Shown: piece after piece, positions 17,889 to 27,211 of the stretch | Numbering within the stretch: position 1 is the first letter of the stretch | Layout: every line of letters begins with the position of its first letter | Source of the DNA: Mycobacterium sp. | GTDB lineage: Bacteria > Actinomycetota > Actinomycetes > Mycobacteriales > Mycobacteriaceae | Reading direction: 5' to 3' | NCBI GenBank assembly: GCA_023264735.1 | Contig: JAHFVD010000024.1 | Span: forward strand, 1-61,369 | Length of the DNA stretch: 61,369 bases | Translations under genes and position numbers: made by a program | The notes under the pieces: generated by a model | Seen by the model: only the letters and a program-made list of their open reading frames with translations | What the model was told of the DNA's origin: nothing | Database searches by the model: none

Positions 17889-18782
17889 TTAAGTCCTTGA
17901 GGCAGCGGCGATTTCGGTAATCGCCTCGTCCAAGGTCTTGTTGAATTCGTCGTCGCTCTGCTGGGCGGTCAGGCCCTCGGTCAGCGCCCGGGAGAAGCTG
18001 GCGATGACGCCGTGGTTGCGGGCCAGCCGCTCGCACGCATCGGTGCGGTCGTAGCCGCCGGAGAGCGCGACCACCCGCATCACGTTGGGATGCTCGACCA
18101 GCTCGCGGTACAGGTCGTCGGTCTCGGGCAGGGTGAGCTTGAGCATCACCTTCTGGTCGCCGAGGGTGTCGAGGTGGCGCAGGATCGCGGCCTTGAGCTG
18201 CTCCTCGGCCGCACCCTTTTCGGGGGAGTGGATGTCGACCTCGGGTTCGATGATCGGCACCAGGCCGGCGGCCAAGATCTGGCGGGCGACCTCGAACTGC
18301 TGGTCGACCACGGCCTCCAGGCCACCGCCGGGGAGCTTGATGACCGAGCGCATCTTGGTGCCGAAGATGCCCTTATCGACCGCGCGGGCCAGCAGCGCGT
18401 CCAGGCCGTCGATGGGCTTCATCACCTGAGCCCCGTCCTCTTCGGCGGCCAGGCCCTTGTCGACCTTGAGGATCGGCACGACCTTCTTGACGTTCCACAG
18501 GTAGTCGGCCGTCGGGCGGCCCTCGATCTCGCGGTCCATGGTCATCTCGAACAGGATCGCGGCGACGATCCGGTCGCCATCGAAACTCGGGCTGGTGATG
18601 ATCCGGGTGCGCATCTGGTGCACCAGATCGAACATCTGCTCGTCACCGGAGTACTCGTCCTCGGAGATGCCGTAGAGCTTCAGCGCCTTGGGGGTACTGC
18701 CACCGCTCTGGTCCAGCGCCGCGATGAAGCCGGCTCCGTGGGTGACCTTCTCAGCCTGTTCGGTGTTCGTCATGGCATGCAT
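17889..18782 (-). CDS. class I fructose-bisphosphate aldolase
   Basis: A 297-residue Schiff-base aldolase of the bacterial class I type, which cleaves fructose 1,6-bisphosphate. Recognisable stretches are [17 protein letters not shown] near the start, [31 protein letters not shown] and [12 protein letters not shown] (probable Schiff-base Lys). FSRALTEGL is near the C-terminus. Most mycobacteria also have a class II enzyme elsewhere, so this may be the alternative isoenzyme. The second ATG, at 18773, is an equally possible start. Confidence 0.92.
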   Translation of the reverse strand: MHAMTNTEQAEKVTHGAGFIAALDQSGGSTPKALKLYGISEDEYSGDEQMFDLVHQMRTRIITSPSFDGDRIVAAILFEMTMDREIEGRPTADYLWNVKKVVPILKVDKGLAAEEDGAQVMKPIDGLDALLARAVDKGIFGTKMRSVIKLPGGGLEAVVDQQFEVARQILAAGLVPIIEPEVDIHSPEKGAAEEQLKAAILRHLDTLGDQKVMLKLTLPETDDLYRELVEHPNVMRVVALSGGYDRTDACERLARNHGVIASFSRALTEGLTAQQSDDEFNKTLDEAITEIAAASRT

Positions 18783-18863
18783 CGTGCCAGGTGAGTTTTC
18801 GGCAACATTCGGGGGAGCGACTCCCGCTTGACGCTGTCGGGGGGCAGGTGTTTACTCAGGTTA

Positions 18864-18879
18864 TCGAACATACATTCGA
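18864..18879 (+). promoter_or_regulatory. LexA (SOS) box upstream of imuA'
   Basis: TCGAACATACATTCGA matches the mycobacterial LexA consensus TCGAAC-N4-GTTCGA at 11 of 12 defined bases. It lies 36 bp before the imuA' ATG, so imuA'-imuB should be DNA-damage-inducible. Confidence 0.88.
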
Positions 18880-18914
18880 ACACAGTGTTTACGGATCGCA
18901 GCTGGAGGTGGGCG

Positions 18915-19601
18915 ATGACGGCGGCGATTGACCTAGAGAAGCGGCAGCTTGACCGTGCTGAGCAGCTACAACAGCTCCGGCGTCAGATGGCTGCGGTGGG
19001 GGGGAAGGTTGGCGTAACCCAGCCTGTTACGGATGTGCCGAATGAGGTTTTACCGGCCTCGGAAAGTTTGCTACCGATCCCTGAATTGCTGGCTGGACCG
19101 TTGCCGGTGGGGTTGCCGCGGGGTGCTGTCGCAGTGCTGTCAGGGGCCCGCTCGCTCCCGGTGAGCATGGCCGCGGCGGTGACGGCGGGCGGTGGTCATG
19201 TGGCCGTCGTCGGGCTGCCGGATTTCGGTCTGCTGGCCGCTGCGGAGATGGGTGCCGACCTGAGCCGGTTGGCGGTCATCCCGGACCCGGGCACCGATCC
19301 CGTCGAGGTGGCCGCGGTGCTGATGGACGGGATGGATCTGGTGATTCTCGGCCTGGCCGGCAGGACGGTGACGGCCACCCGGGCGCGGGCGGTGGTGGCC
19401 AGGGCCCGGCAGAAGGGCTGCACCCTGTTGGTTGCGCGGGGGGACTGGCAGGGCGCGACAATGCGCCTGGATGCGCGGGTGAGTGGTTATGAGACCACCG
19501 CCGGTCACGGCGGTGCCCCGGTGTCGGGCTCCGGGCGGATCAGCCGGGTGCGATTGTCCGTCCGGGCGCACGGCCGCGCGGCACGGTCCAGGGTGGGCTG
19601 A
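18915..19601 (+). CDS. imuA': ImuA', mutasome accessory protein
   Basis: A 228-residue RecA-fold-like protein (Rv3395c-like) that works with ImuB and DnaE2 in damage-induced mutagenesis in mycobacteria. Visible features are the N-terminal helical segment [18 protein letters not shown], then a degenerate RecA-like core with [19 protein letters not shown] and [19 protein letters not shown]. No intact Walker A is seen. The ATG at 18915 has GGAGGTG 6 bases upstream. It is followed by imuB with a 1-bp gap (stop at 19601, GTG at 19603). Confidence 0.9.
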   Translation: MTAAIDLEKRQLDRAEQLQQLRRQMAAVGGKVGVTQPVTDVPNEVLPASESLLPIPELLAGPLPVGLPRGAVAVLSGARSLPVSMAAAVTAGGGHVAVVGLPDFGLLAAAEMGADLSRLAVIPDPGTDPVEVAAVLMDGMDLVILGLAGRTVTATRARAVVARARQKGCTLLVARGDWQGATMRLDARVSGYETTAGHGGAPVSGSGRISRVRLSVRAHGRAARSRVG

Positions 19602-19602
19602 T

Positions 19603-21189
19603 GTGACCGGCCGGGTGCTGGCGATCTGGTGCATGGACTGGCCTGCCGTTGCCGCGGCTACGTCGGCTGGACTGCCGGCGACGGCCCCGGTCGCGGTCAC
19701 TCTGGCCAACCGGGTGATCGCTTGTTCGGCGGCTGCCCGGGGGGCCGGGGTGCGCCGCACTTTGCGCAGGCGCGAGGCGCAGGCTCGGTGTCCACAGCTG
19801 CATGTGGTGACCGCCGACCCGGCTCGCGATGCCCGTTACTTCGAGGGGGTGACGGCGGCCGTCGACGAGGTGGTGCCCCGCGCCGAGGTGCTACGGCCGG
19901 GGCTGCTGGTGTTGTCGGTTCGCGGCGCGGCCCGCTATTTCGGTTCCGAGCCGGCCGCCGCCGAGCGGTTGGTCGACGCCGTCGCCGCCGTGGGTGCCGA
20001 ATGCCAGGTGGGGGTTGCCGACCAGCTTCCGACGGCGGTCTTCGCCGCTCGCGCAGGCCGGGTGATCGAGCCCGGCGGGGATGCCGCGTTTCTGTCGGCA
20101 TTGTCCATTCGCCAGCTGTCCGGTGAACCCAGCCTGTCCGGTCCTGGCCGGGAAGAACTGGCTGATCTGTTGTGGCGCATGGGGATCCGCAACCTCGGCC
20201 AGTTCGCGGCGCTGTCCCGCAGCGATGTGACCTCCCGGTTCGGGGCCGACGCGACAGCCGCGCACCGCTTCGCCCGAGGCGAGCCGGTGCGCGGGCCGTC
20301 CGGCCGTGAGCCGGCAGCCGATCTCGATGCGGTGCTGAACTGCGACCCGCCGGTCGACCGGGTCGACGCGGCTGCGTTCGCGGGCCGGACATTGGCCAGC
20401 GCACTGCACCGCAGCCTGGAGGCCGCAGGTGTCGGATGCACGCGACTGGCCATTCACGCCATCACCGCGGGAGGCGGTGAGCTGACCCGGGTATGGCGGT
20501 GCGCCGAACCGCTGACCGAGGATGCCACCGCCGACCGGGTGCGCTGGCAGCTCGACGGCTGGCTCAATCGGCGCAACCCGGGCGACCGGCCGAATTCGCC
20601 GGTGACGGTGCTTCGGCTGCAGCCGGTGGAAGTTGTTTCCGCAGAAGCACTTCAGTTGCCGCTGTGGGGTGGAGTAGGGGAGGAGGACCGGTTGCGGGCC
20701 CGTCGCGCACTGGTCCGGGTGCAGGGTTTACTGGGGCAGGAAGCCGTCCAGCTGCCGGTGTTGTCCGGCGGTCGCGGTCCCGCCGAACGCATCACCTTGA
20801 CTCCGCTCGGCGACGAGCTGGTGCCCAGTGCCGCCCCGGACCGGCCCTGGCCCGGTCAGCTACCCGAACCCGCCCCGTCAGTAATCCTCGATGATCCGGT
20901 GGAACTGCTTGATGCTCAAGGTAATCCGGTTCGGGTCACCGGTCGGGGCATGTTCACGACCGAACCGGCGCGGTTGGCCGGTGCGGGTCACCACTACCGG
21001 GGTGCGCTGCGTTGGTGGGCGGGACCGTGGTCGGTGGACGAGCGGTGGTGGGATTCCGGCGAGCAGTCAAGGGCCGGCCGGACGGCGCGCGCCCAGGTGC
21101 TCGTGGACAACCAGCCCGGTGAGCTGGGATCCGCACTGCTGCTGTGTTATCGGCAGCGGCGGTGGTATCTGGAAGGCGTCTACGAATGA
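19603..21189 (+). CDS. imuB: ImuB, Y-family polymerase-like mutasome adaptor
   Basis: A 528-residue Y-family-like protein. It lacks the acidic catalytic residues of active Y polymerases: the opening VLAIWCMDWPAVAAATS has Cys-Met in place of the usual metal-binding Asp pair. The beta-clamp-binding motif QLPLWG is intact at 351-356. The C-terminal region is used in M. tuberculosis to contact ImuA' and DnaE2. It acts as a scaffold at stalled forks, recruiting DnaE2 to the clamp. The start is the GTG at 19603, directly after the imuA' stop. The 3' end overlaps the convergent nucleoside hydrolase gene by 10 bp. Confidence 0.95.
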   Translation: MTGRVLAIWCMDWPAVAAATSAGLPATAPVAVTLANRVIACSAAARGAGVRRTLRRREAQARCPQLHVVTADPARDARYFEGVTAAVDEVVPRAEVLRPGLLVLSVRGAARYFGSEPAAAERLVDAVAAVGAECQVGVADQLPTAVFAARAGRVIEPGGDAAFLSALSIRQLSGEPSLSGPGREELADLLWRMGIRNLGQFAALSRSDVTSRFGADATAAHRFARGEPVRGPSGREPAADLDAVLNCDPPVDRVDAAAFAGRTLASALHRSLEAAGVGCTRLAIHAITAGGGELTRVWRCAEPLTEDATADRVRWQLDGWLNRRNPGDRPNSPVTVLRLQPVEVVSAEALQLPLWGGVGEEDRLRARRALVRVQGLLGQEAVQLPVLSGGRGPAERITLTPLGDELVPSAAPDRPWPGQLPEPAPSVILDDPVELLDAQGNPVRVTGRGMFTTEPARLAGAGHHYRGALRWWAGPWSVDERWWDSGEQSRAGRTARAQVLVDNQPGELGSALLLCYRQRRWYLEGVYE

Positions 21190-22253
21190 GCCAGCGTGCA
21201 TGCGAACGGGCCGACCCGTTCGATGAACCGATCGAAGAACACCGCCGGATCGACCCCGACACCGACGTGCGCGTTGGATTCCCGGCCCCACCGCCGGCTC
21301 CAGTCGGCGATGGTCATACCACGGGTCAGCGTTCCGGTGAGCTCGACGTCGACGGTGGTCGCCCGGGTCTGGACCAGGCCGGGATCCAGGGCGACTGCCG
21401 CGGCCAGCGGGTCGTGCAGATGCGCCAGGAAACCCTCGCCCTGGTCGAAGTGGAACTCGAAGTAGAACCGCATCGCGTCCTCGAGCCCGCGGATCAGGGT
21501 GTTGTCGGCCGTGGATCGCGTGCCTCGGGAATCGAGCACACTCATGGCTGTCGTGGTGGTCCCCGATGCGGTGGCAAGCCGGCTCAGGATGTTCGGCGTC
21601 AACATGATGTTCTCAGTCAGATTCAGCCCGCACACGATCGGAAGCTGATGTGGCTGAATCACTTTGGCATCCGCGGCCCGCCCCCACGCGTCGAAGACCT
21701 CGGCCGCGGCTTCGGGGTCGACGCTGATGTTCCATTCGGCCACCGGGGTGGTGTTGCCGCGGTAGTCGAAGGAACCACCCATGATGACCAGTCGCCGCAA
21801 CAGCGACGGCAGGTCCGGCTCGTCGCGCACGGCTAGTGCGAGATTGGTCAGTGGTCCGGTGACCAGGCCGATCAACTCGCCGGGCTGGGCGTGGGCGGCA
21901 CGTACCCACGCCTCGGCCGAGTCGTAATCGGTGAGCTCACGTTGGTGCGCCGGAAGTTCGGCATAACCGAGTCCGGCCGGACCGTGGGTGTCCTCGGCGG
22001 TGCGCATTGCGGTGCTCAGCGGTTGGTCGGCACCCCGGGACACCGGAATGGCGCCGGCCTGGCACAGCTCGAGTAGCCCGAGATTGTTGCGGCACACCTG
22101 ATCCACCGCGACATTGCCACCGGTGGAGGCGATTCCGACGAGGTCAGCGTCGGAGCTGGCCAGCAGGTACACCAACGCCATCGCGTCGTCGACGCCGGTG
22201 TCCACGTCAGCGAAAACGGGCAGCGCTATAGCCTGGTCTTCCCCGACGCTCAC
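21180..22253 (-). CDS. iunH: inosine-uridine preferring nucleoside hydrolase
   Basis: A 357-residue ribonucleoside hydrolase that releases free bases from nucleosides for salvage. The calcium-binding motif is at the N-terminus, with D18, D22 and D23 in FADVDTGVDDA. Further family stretches are GPLTNLALAV, IMGGSFDYRGNTTPVAEWN (substrate contacts) and HLHDPLAAAVALDP (metal/active-site region). The GTG at 22253 is chosen as the start because the frame upstream is only the end of the LuxR gene. It probably forms an operon with that gene, the gap being 25 bp. The family is certain; base preference is not. Confidence 0.9.
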   Translation of the reverse strand: MSVGEDQAIALPVFADVDTGVDDAMALVYLLASSDADLVGIASTGGNVAVDQVCRNNLGLLELCQAGAIPVSRGADQPLSTAMRTAEDTHGPAGLGYAELPAHQRELTDYDSAEAWVRAAHAQPGELIGLVTGPLTNLALAVRDEPDLPSLLRRLVIMGGSFDYRGNTTPVAEWNISVDPEAAAEVFDAWGRAADAKVIQPHQLPIVCGLNLTENIMLTPNILSRLATASGTTTTAMSVLDSRGTRSTADNTLIRGLEDAMRFYFEFHFDQGEGFLAHLHDPLAAAVALDPGLVQTRATTVDVELTGTLTRGMTIADWSRRWGRESNAHVGVGVDPAVFFDRFIERVGPFACTLAHS

Positions 22254-22278
22254 CGCGGTAACGATACCCGCCTCGGCG

Positions 22279-24891
22279 TCACGTTCCGGTAGGGCGCGGA
22301 CCGCCCTCGCGGATGATGGCGGCCAGCCCATCGCGATCGGACACACCGAGTTTCAGGCACGCCCGGTACACGTGGCCTTCGACGGTCCGCACCGAAACCG
22401 ACAGCTGCACGGCGATATCCCGATTCGACAAGCCGGCGGCGACCAGCTCGGCGACCTCGAGCTCGCGCGCGGTCACCGGCAGCGGTCGCGCGGCGCCCCG
22501 GATCGCGGGGGAGGAGGCGCCCCCGCACAATGACGCCAGACGCATTGCACGGGTGACCGATTCGATCTCTCGGCGGCGGGCATCACGTTGCTGATGGAAT
22601 CCGGCGGCCTGCGCGGCGGCGTCAGCGGCCGACAACAGCAGTCCGGCCTGTTCGAAATCGACGCTGACCGCGTCCAGCGCATCGCCGTCGGAGTCCGCCA
22701 GTGCGGCGGCGTGCCGGGCATACAGCTGTGGCAGCGGACCGTCGATGCACACCGCCAGCGATTGCAGCCGGTGACTGAGTTTGCGATCGCCGAACCGGAC
22801 CGCGTCGTGCAACGCCTCGGCTTCCACCGCGAACTGGCCGCTGCGGTGGGCGGCATCGGCGGCCGCGCGGGACATCTCGACGGCCCGGCGTCCGCTGCCG
22901 CGGGCCGCGGCGATCCACGCCTTGACGAGCAGTACCTGTGGGTCGTACAACGCCACGCTGGGACCGGCGTGTTCGGTGGCTTCGACCAGCACCCGATCGG
23001 CGTCATCGGCCCTGCCGGAGCCGGCGTAAGCGCGGGCCAGCAGAAGCCGGCCCGGCAGCCGCCACGGCAGCGAGTTCTCCGCATTGAGTGCGGCCAGCGC
23101 CTGCTCGATCGTCGGGATCGCCTCGGTGAACCTGCCCCGGCAGATCGCCACGACGGCCGTCATCATCTTGCCCACCGCCCACCCGAGAAACTCTCCCGAC
23201 GACGAGAACTCGCTGTAGGCCACCGCCCGCTTTTCGGCCTTGTCCAGCTCTCCGATGGACACCAGCGCCAGAATCTCGCCGTAGCAAGCCATCATCCGAA
23301 TCAGGCCATCGGTGGATTTCTGGGTGTCGAAGCAGCGTTCGGCGATCGCCACGAAGTCGCCGCCACGGCCGGCCAACGGCATGGCCAGCCCGGCCGCGAA
23401 CGCCGCCGTCTCCACCGCTTGTCCCGGCGCGCCGGGGTTGGCCAGCACCGCCTCGGCCATCGCCAAGCCCTCGGGCAGTTTGTTCTCGAAGATCAAGAAG
23501 GCAGCGTCGGCGGCGTCGACCATCGGCCGCAGAAGCGGGTTGCTGACCCGAGTCCGAAGCAACTGCATCACCTCATGGGAGCGGGCCACCTCACCGAGTG
23601 ACCAGAACACGATCGACGCCCGCGGGATACCCCACAACACGAGTTGGACCTCGTCGAGGTCGTCGGGGTCGAACCGCGCCAAGATCTCGTCGGCCTCGCC
23701 GGGCCGGCCCTGCCACAGCAATGCCCTCGACAGCAGATGCGCTGCCCGCATTCCATAATCCCGCTCGAATGCAGTGCGCGCCAACCGTTCACCCAACGGT
23801 GCATTGGCAAGCGACACGGCATCTTTGGCGGCCGCGACCAGAAGGCCCGTTTCCGCGGTCTTGTCGCTGTCCAGATACAGCTGGGCCAGCCGGATCCGGC
23901 CGGCCGCCGACGTCGGCTTGTGCCGGTTGAGCACCGTGACGATCTGGCCGCGCAGCATGCGTCCCGACGCGGTTCCGATCTGCCGCCTTACCACATCGCC
24001 GTACAGCGGATGGCTGATCCGGGCGTTGAGGTCCGGTCCGTCGCGGTCGATCCGGATCAGTTGTGCCTTCTCCGCGGCATCGATGGCCCGCTCGCCGGCG
24101 AGTTCCGCCAGGGCGTCGATGTCCAGCGGCTCGCACAGTGCCAACAGCCGCAGCACCGTGACGGCTTCGGGGTCAGCGTTGTCGAAGCGGTTCTCCAGCA
24201 GAGTGGCCAATCCCGACGACACCGTCGTCGCCCCACGCAACTGCCAGACGCCGTTGACCTCGTCCAGGGTGCCGGCTTCCAGCGCCGCCTCGACTATGTG
24301 CCGCAAGAACAGCGGGTTGCCCCCGGACTGTGACCAGATGACGTTGGCGCTCAGCTCCTCCAGGGTGCCGCCGAGGACCGACTCGACCAGGGCGGTGCAT
24401 TCCTGCTTGCTGAACGGTTCCAGATCGATGCGGCGCAGATAGCCGTCTTTCCACAGCGTCATCACCGAGTCGGGCACCGGTTCGCCACTGCGCACGGTCG
24501 CGACGATCGACCCGGTGCGTTCCATCGCGATCTGGTGCAGCAGTGTGGCGGACAGCTGGTCGAGCAGATGAGCGTCGTCGACGCCGATCACCGCAGGTCC
24601 GTCGGCCAGCAGGGACTGCCGTGCCGAGACCAGCAGTTCGATTGGGTCGCGGGCGTCGGTGGGTTTGACCCATTGGGCGAACGCGCCCAGCGGGATGCTG
24701 CTGGACGACGTCGTACACGCGGCCCACCGGGCGTGTCCGGGAAGGGAGGCGGTGACCGACCGGGCCAGAGTGGTCTTGCCGACTCCTGCCGGCCCCGTGA
24801 TCACCACGCCGGAGGTTTCGCTGTCGGACAGCGCGGATGTGATGACCTCGTGCTTGGCCGGGCGCTCCAGTAGCTGCCAACCCGACTCCAT
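22279..24891 (-). CDS. large LuxR-family ATPase regulator (LAL/MalT-like)
   Basis: An 870-residue STAND-type regulator. The N-terminal AAA/NB-ARC-like ATPase has a P-loop GPAGVGKTTLAR around residues 34-45 and a Walker B IGVDDAHLLDQLSA near 100. A long helical-repeat sensor region follows (about 330-770). The C-terminal LuxR helix-turn-helix is LTARELEVAELVAAGLSNR-like, with VSVRTVEGHVYRACLKLGV (about 805-860). Such proteins switch on nearby genes when a ligand drives ATP-dependent assembly. The adjacent downstream gene is iunH, and the adjacent upstream gene is the fused reductase; either could be a target. The M. tuberculosis locus has no equivalent here. Confidence 0.9.
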   Translation of the reverse strand: MESGWQLLERPAKHEVITSALSDSETSGVVITGPAGVGKTTLARSVTASLPGHARWAACTTSSSSIPLGAFAQWVKPTDARDPIELLVSARQSLLADGPAVIGVDDAHLLDQLSATLLHQIAMERTGSIVATVRSGEPVPDSVMTLWKDGYLRRIDLEPFSKQECTALVESVLGGTLEELSANVIWSQSGGNPLFLRHIVEAALEAGTLDEVNGVWQLRGATTVSSGLATLLENRFDNADPEAVTVLRLLALCEPLDIDALAELAGERAIDAAEKAQLIRIDRDGPDLNARISHPLYGDVVRRQIGTASGRMLRGQIVTVLNRHKPTSAAGRIRLAQLYLDSDKTAETGLLVAAAKDAVSLANAPLGERLARTAFERDYGMRAAHLLSRALLWQGRPGEADEILARFDPDDLDEVQLVLWGIPRASIVFWSLGEVARSHEVMQLLRTRVSNPLLRPMVDAADAAFLIFENKLPEGLAMAEAVLANPGAPGQAVETAAFAAGLAMPLAGRGGDFVAIAERCFDTQKSTDGLIRMMACYGEILALVSIGELDKAEKRAVAYSEFSSSGEFLGWAVGKMMTAVVAICRGRFTEAIPTIEQALAALNAENSLPWRLPGRLLLARAYAGSGRADDADRVLVEATEHAGPSVALYDPQVLLVKAWIAAARGSGRRAVEMSRAAADAAHRSGQFAVEAEALHDAVRFGDRKLSHRLQSLAVCIDGPLPQLYARHAAALADSDGDALDAVSVDFEQAGLLLSAADAAAQAAGFHQQRDARRREIESVTRAMRLASLCGGASSPAIRGAARPLPVTARELEVAELVAAGLSNRDIAVQLSVSVRTVEGHVYRACLKLGVSDRDGLAAIIREGGPRPTGT

Positions 24892-24950
24892 GCGAGCAGC
24901 CTAAGTGGCGACCCCGTCCGCCGCTGACTCTCGCGCCGATCCGGCTGAGT

Positions 24951-26771
24951 TCACCAGTGCACGCCAGGCACCAGCCGTACCGCTCGCTTGAGCGGTCGGG
25001 GCGCGCGAAATCGCGGCACCGGCAAACGCGAACCGGGGGACGATGGGCGCGGGACCTCGCCGCGCGCGGCCGGCGAGTCGGGATAGCCCAGGTAGAGCTG
25101 GTGCAGCACCCGGCGGGCCAGCTTCGGGGTGAAGTACTGGCCGGCGTCAGCCAGGGTCCCCAGCGGTGTGTCGATCCGTACCGGTTTGTCCACCAGCGCC
25201 CGCACCACCATCGCCGCCGCATGGTCGGCGCTGATCGGTGGTACCGGGTTCAGCCGGCCGGACGGCGCGATCATCGGTGTCTTGACCAGCGGCATGTGGA
25301 TCGTCGTGAAAGTGATGTTGTCCGAAAGGGTTTCCGACGCCACCACATCGGTGAATGCGTCCAGCGCGGCCTTGGTGGGCAGATACGAGCTGTATTTCGG
25401 ATTGCGTGCCTGCACACCGGCGCTGGACACGTTGACCACATGGCCGAACCGGCGCGCCTGCCAGTGCGGCAGCAGCGCCAGCACCATCCGCACCGCGCCG
25501 AAGTAGTTGACCGCCATCACCCGTTCGTAGTCGTGCAACCGGTCGGTCGAGGCGCTCACCGAACGCCGAATCGAACGGCCGGCGTTGTTGACCAGATAAT
25601 CGACGTGGCCGAATCGGTCCAGGATCTCGGCGATCGTCGTCTCGACGGACTCGGTGTCGGTGACATCGCAGCTGAAGGCGAAGGCTTGGCCGCCGTCGGC
25701 CTCGATGTCGTCGACGAGCTCCTGCAGCGCTGCGCCGTTGCGCGCCAACGCGAACACCGTGGCGCCGCGCGCAGCGACGGCCACCGTCGCGGCCCTGCCG
25801 ATGCCACTGGACGCTCCGGTAATGATCACGTGCCTGCCCACCAGCGGCCCGTCCGGATCGCCGTTGCGGGTGCGTCCGGGATCGAGGTGCTCGGCCCAGT
25901 ACCGCCACAGCGCGGGGGCGTAGTCCGAGAATGGCCGAGGCTCGATTCCACTGGGGGCCAAGGCTTCTCGGGTGGATACCGAATGGAACACCGCGGCGGT
26001 CTCGAGGCTGTCGACGGCTTCGGGTGGCACGCCGATCTGCGTGACCGCGATGTCCCGCAACACTTTCGCGCGACCACGCACCTCCAGGATCGGTTCGGCG
26101 ACTCGGCGAGGTAAACCACCGCGCAGTTGCGGTAACCCGGCAGTGCGGGCCACCCCGCGGTAGATGTGGCGCAATCCGATCGGCTCGACTGCGGTCAGGT
26201 GGAAGGTCTGCCCGTCGCGGCCGTCGATGTGCATGAGTTCCACCAGCGCCGCGACGACATAGTCAACGGGGACGACGTTGATGCGGCCGATGTCGGGCAG
26301 CGGGATCGGGGTCATCGACGGCAGGCCGGTCAGCCGAGCCAGTAGCCCGAAGACGTGATAGGGCCCGGTGATTCGATCGGTCTCGCCGGTGCGGGAGTCG
26401 CCGACGACCACGCCGGTCCGATAGATCCGCCACCGCACATCGGATGACAACCGCACCAACTGTTCGGCGTCGAAGGCTGCCCGGTGTCTGCGGGTGGGCA
26501 GCTGCTGGCCGACGTCGAAATCGTCCTCGGCGAATTCGCCTGCGAAGTCGCCGGCCACCGCCACCGATGACAGCTGGTGCAAGGTGGCGCCCAGTTCGCG
26601 GGCGAGGGTCAGGGCTGCCCCGGTAGAGGCCAATCTGCAATTGACGACGTGGTCGGCGCTCTCCGGCGGGGAATCGGCAGACAGAACCTCAGCGTCGGGA
26701 TACCGGTCGCGCAGGTGGGTGGCGACCCGGCGCTCCAGGAACCCGGTACCGCCGGTAACGACATAGCGCAT
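24951..26771 (-). CDS. fused NAD-epimerase-like/SDR fatty acyl-CoA reductase-type protein (AcrA1-like)
   Basis: A 606-residue two-domain protein, resembling Rv3391 AcrA1. The N-terminal half is an extended SDR/NAD-binding 4-like domain, with TGGTGFLERRV at residues 6-16. The C-terminal half is a classical SDR with VIITGASSGIGRAA near 310, NNAG near 390, and the catalytic Tyr-Lys pair in YSSYLPTKAALDAF. Such fusions reduce fatty acyl-CoA or keto intermediates in mycobacterial lipid synthesis. Oddly, the third glycine of the N-terminal Rossmann motif is replaced by Glu13, so cofactor binding in that half may be impaired. Confidence 0.85.
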   Translation of the reverse strand: MRYVVTGGTGFLERRVATHLRDRYPDAEVLSADSPPESADHVVNCRLASTGAALTLARELGATLHQLSSVAVAGDFAGEFAEDDFDVGQQLPTRRHRAAFDAEQLVRLSSDVRWRIYRTGVVVGDSRTGETDRITGPYHVFGLLARLTGLPSMTPIPLPDIGRINVVPVDYVVAALVELMHIDGRDGQTFHLTAVEPIGLRHIYRGVARTAGLPQLRGGLPRRVAEPILEVRGRAKVLRDIAVTQIGVPPEAVDSLETAAVFHSVSTREALAPSGIEPRPFSDYAPALWRYWAEHLDPGRTRNGDPDGPLVGRHVIITGASSGIGRAATVAVAARGATVFALARNGAALQELVDDIEADGGQAFAFSCDVTDTESVETTIAEILDRFGHVDYLVNNAGRSIRRSVSASTDRLHDYERVMAVNYFGAVRMVLALLPHWQARRFGHVVNVSSAGVQARNPKYSSYLPTKAALDAFTDVVASETLSDNITFTTIHMPLVKTPMIAPSGRLNPVPPISADHAAAMVVRALVDKPVRIDTPLGTLADAGQYFTPKLARRVLHQLYLGYPDSPAARGEVPRPSSPGSRLPVPRFRAPRPLKRAVRLVPGVHW

Positions 26772-26802
26772 GGGTCATCTTTGATCGGCGATCGTGCCGC
26801 GG

Positions 26803-27210
26803 TCAATGGGGCGCGTGGATCTGCTCCCTAAACCAGTCCGGCCACGGCTGCTTTTCGAGCGTCGTGGCGTCGACGCAGACGTGGATCATCGCCGCCTCGG
26901 CGATCAGATCCTGGCCGCGGCGGATCTCGTAGATGCTGCGCAACGACGTGCGGCCCAGCGGGTCGAATCCCACCCCGATCACCAGGTCGTCATCGAAATG
27001 CGCGGGCCGGCGGAATTGCAGTTCGGCCGCGGCCACCACGAAATCGATACCCGCGTCGATCAGGGTCTGGTAGTCGCCGAAGATCTCGCGCAGCGCCTCA
27101 TTGAGGGCCATGTCCACCCACGTCAGGTAGTGGCCGTTGAAAACCCGGCCCTGCAGATCGCATTCGACGTACCGAACCCGCAGCGGCATGCCGAACCGTT
27201 CGGAGTCCAT
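26803..27210 (-). CDS. acyl-CoA thioesterase of the 4HBT/YbgC hot-dog family
   Basis: A 135-residue single hot-dog protein. The catalytic segment is VRYVECDLQGRVFNGHYLTW, with the family Asp in CDLQGRVFN and NGHY where relatives have NxxY. The core helix ALNEALREIFGDY follows. It should hydrolyse acyl-CoA thioesters in the cytoplasm. It lies 31 bp upstream of the fused reductase and 1 bp after lpqD, so the three minus-strand genes are probably one transcript concerned with lipid metabolism (inference). Confidence 0.88.
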   Translation of the reverse strand: MDSERFGMPLRVRYVECDLQGRVFNGHYLTWVDMALNEALREIFGDYQTLIDAGIDFVVAAAELQFRRPAHFDDDLVIGVGFDPLGRTSLRSIYEIRRGQDLIAEAAMIHVCVDATTLEKQPWPDWFREQIHAPH

Positions 27211-27211
27211 C

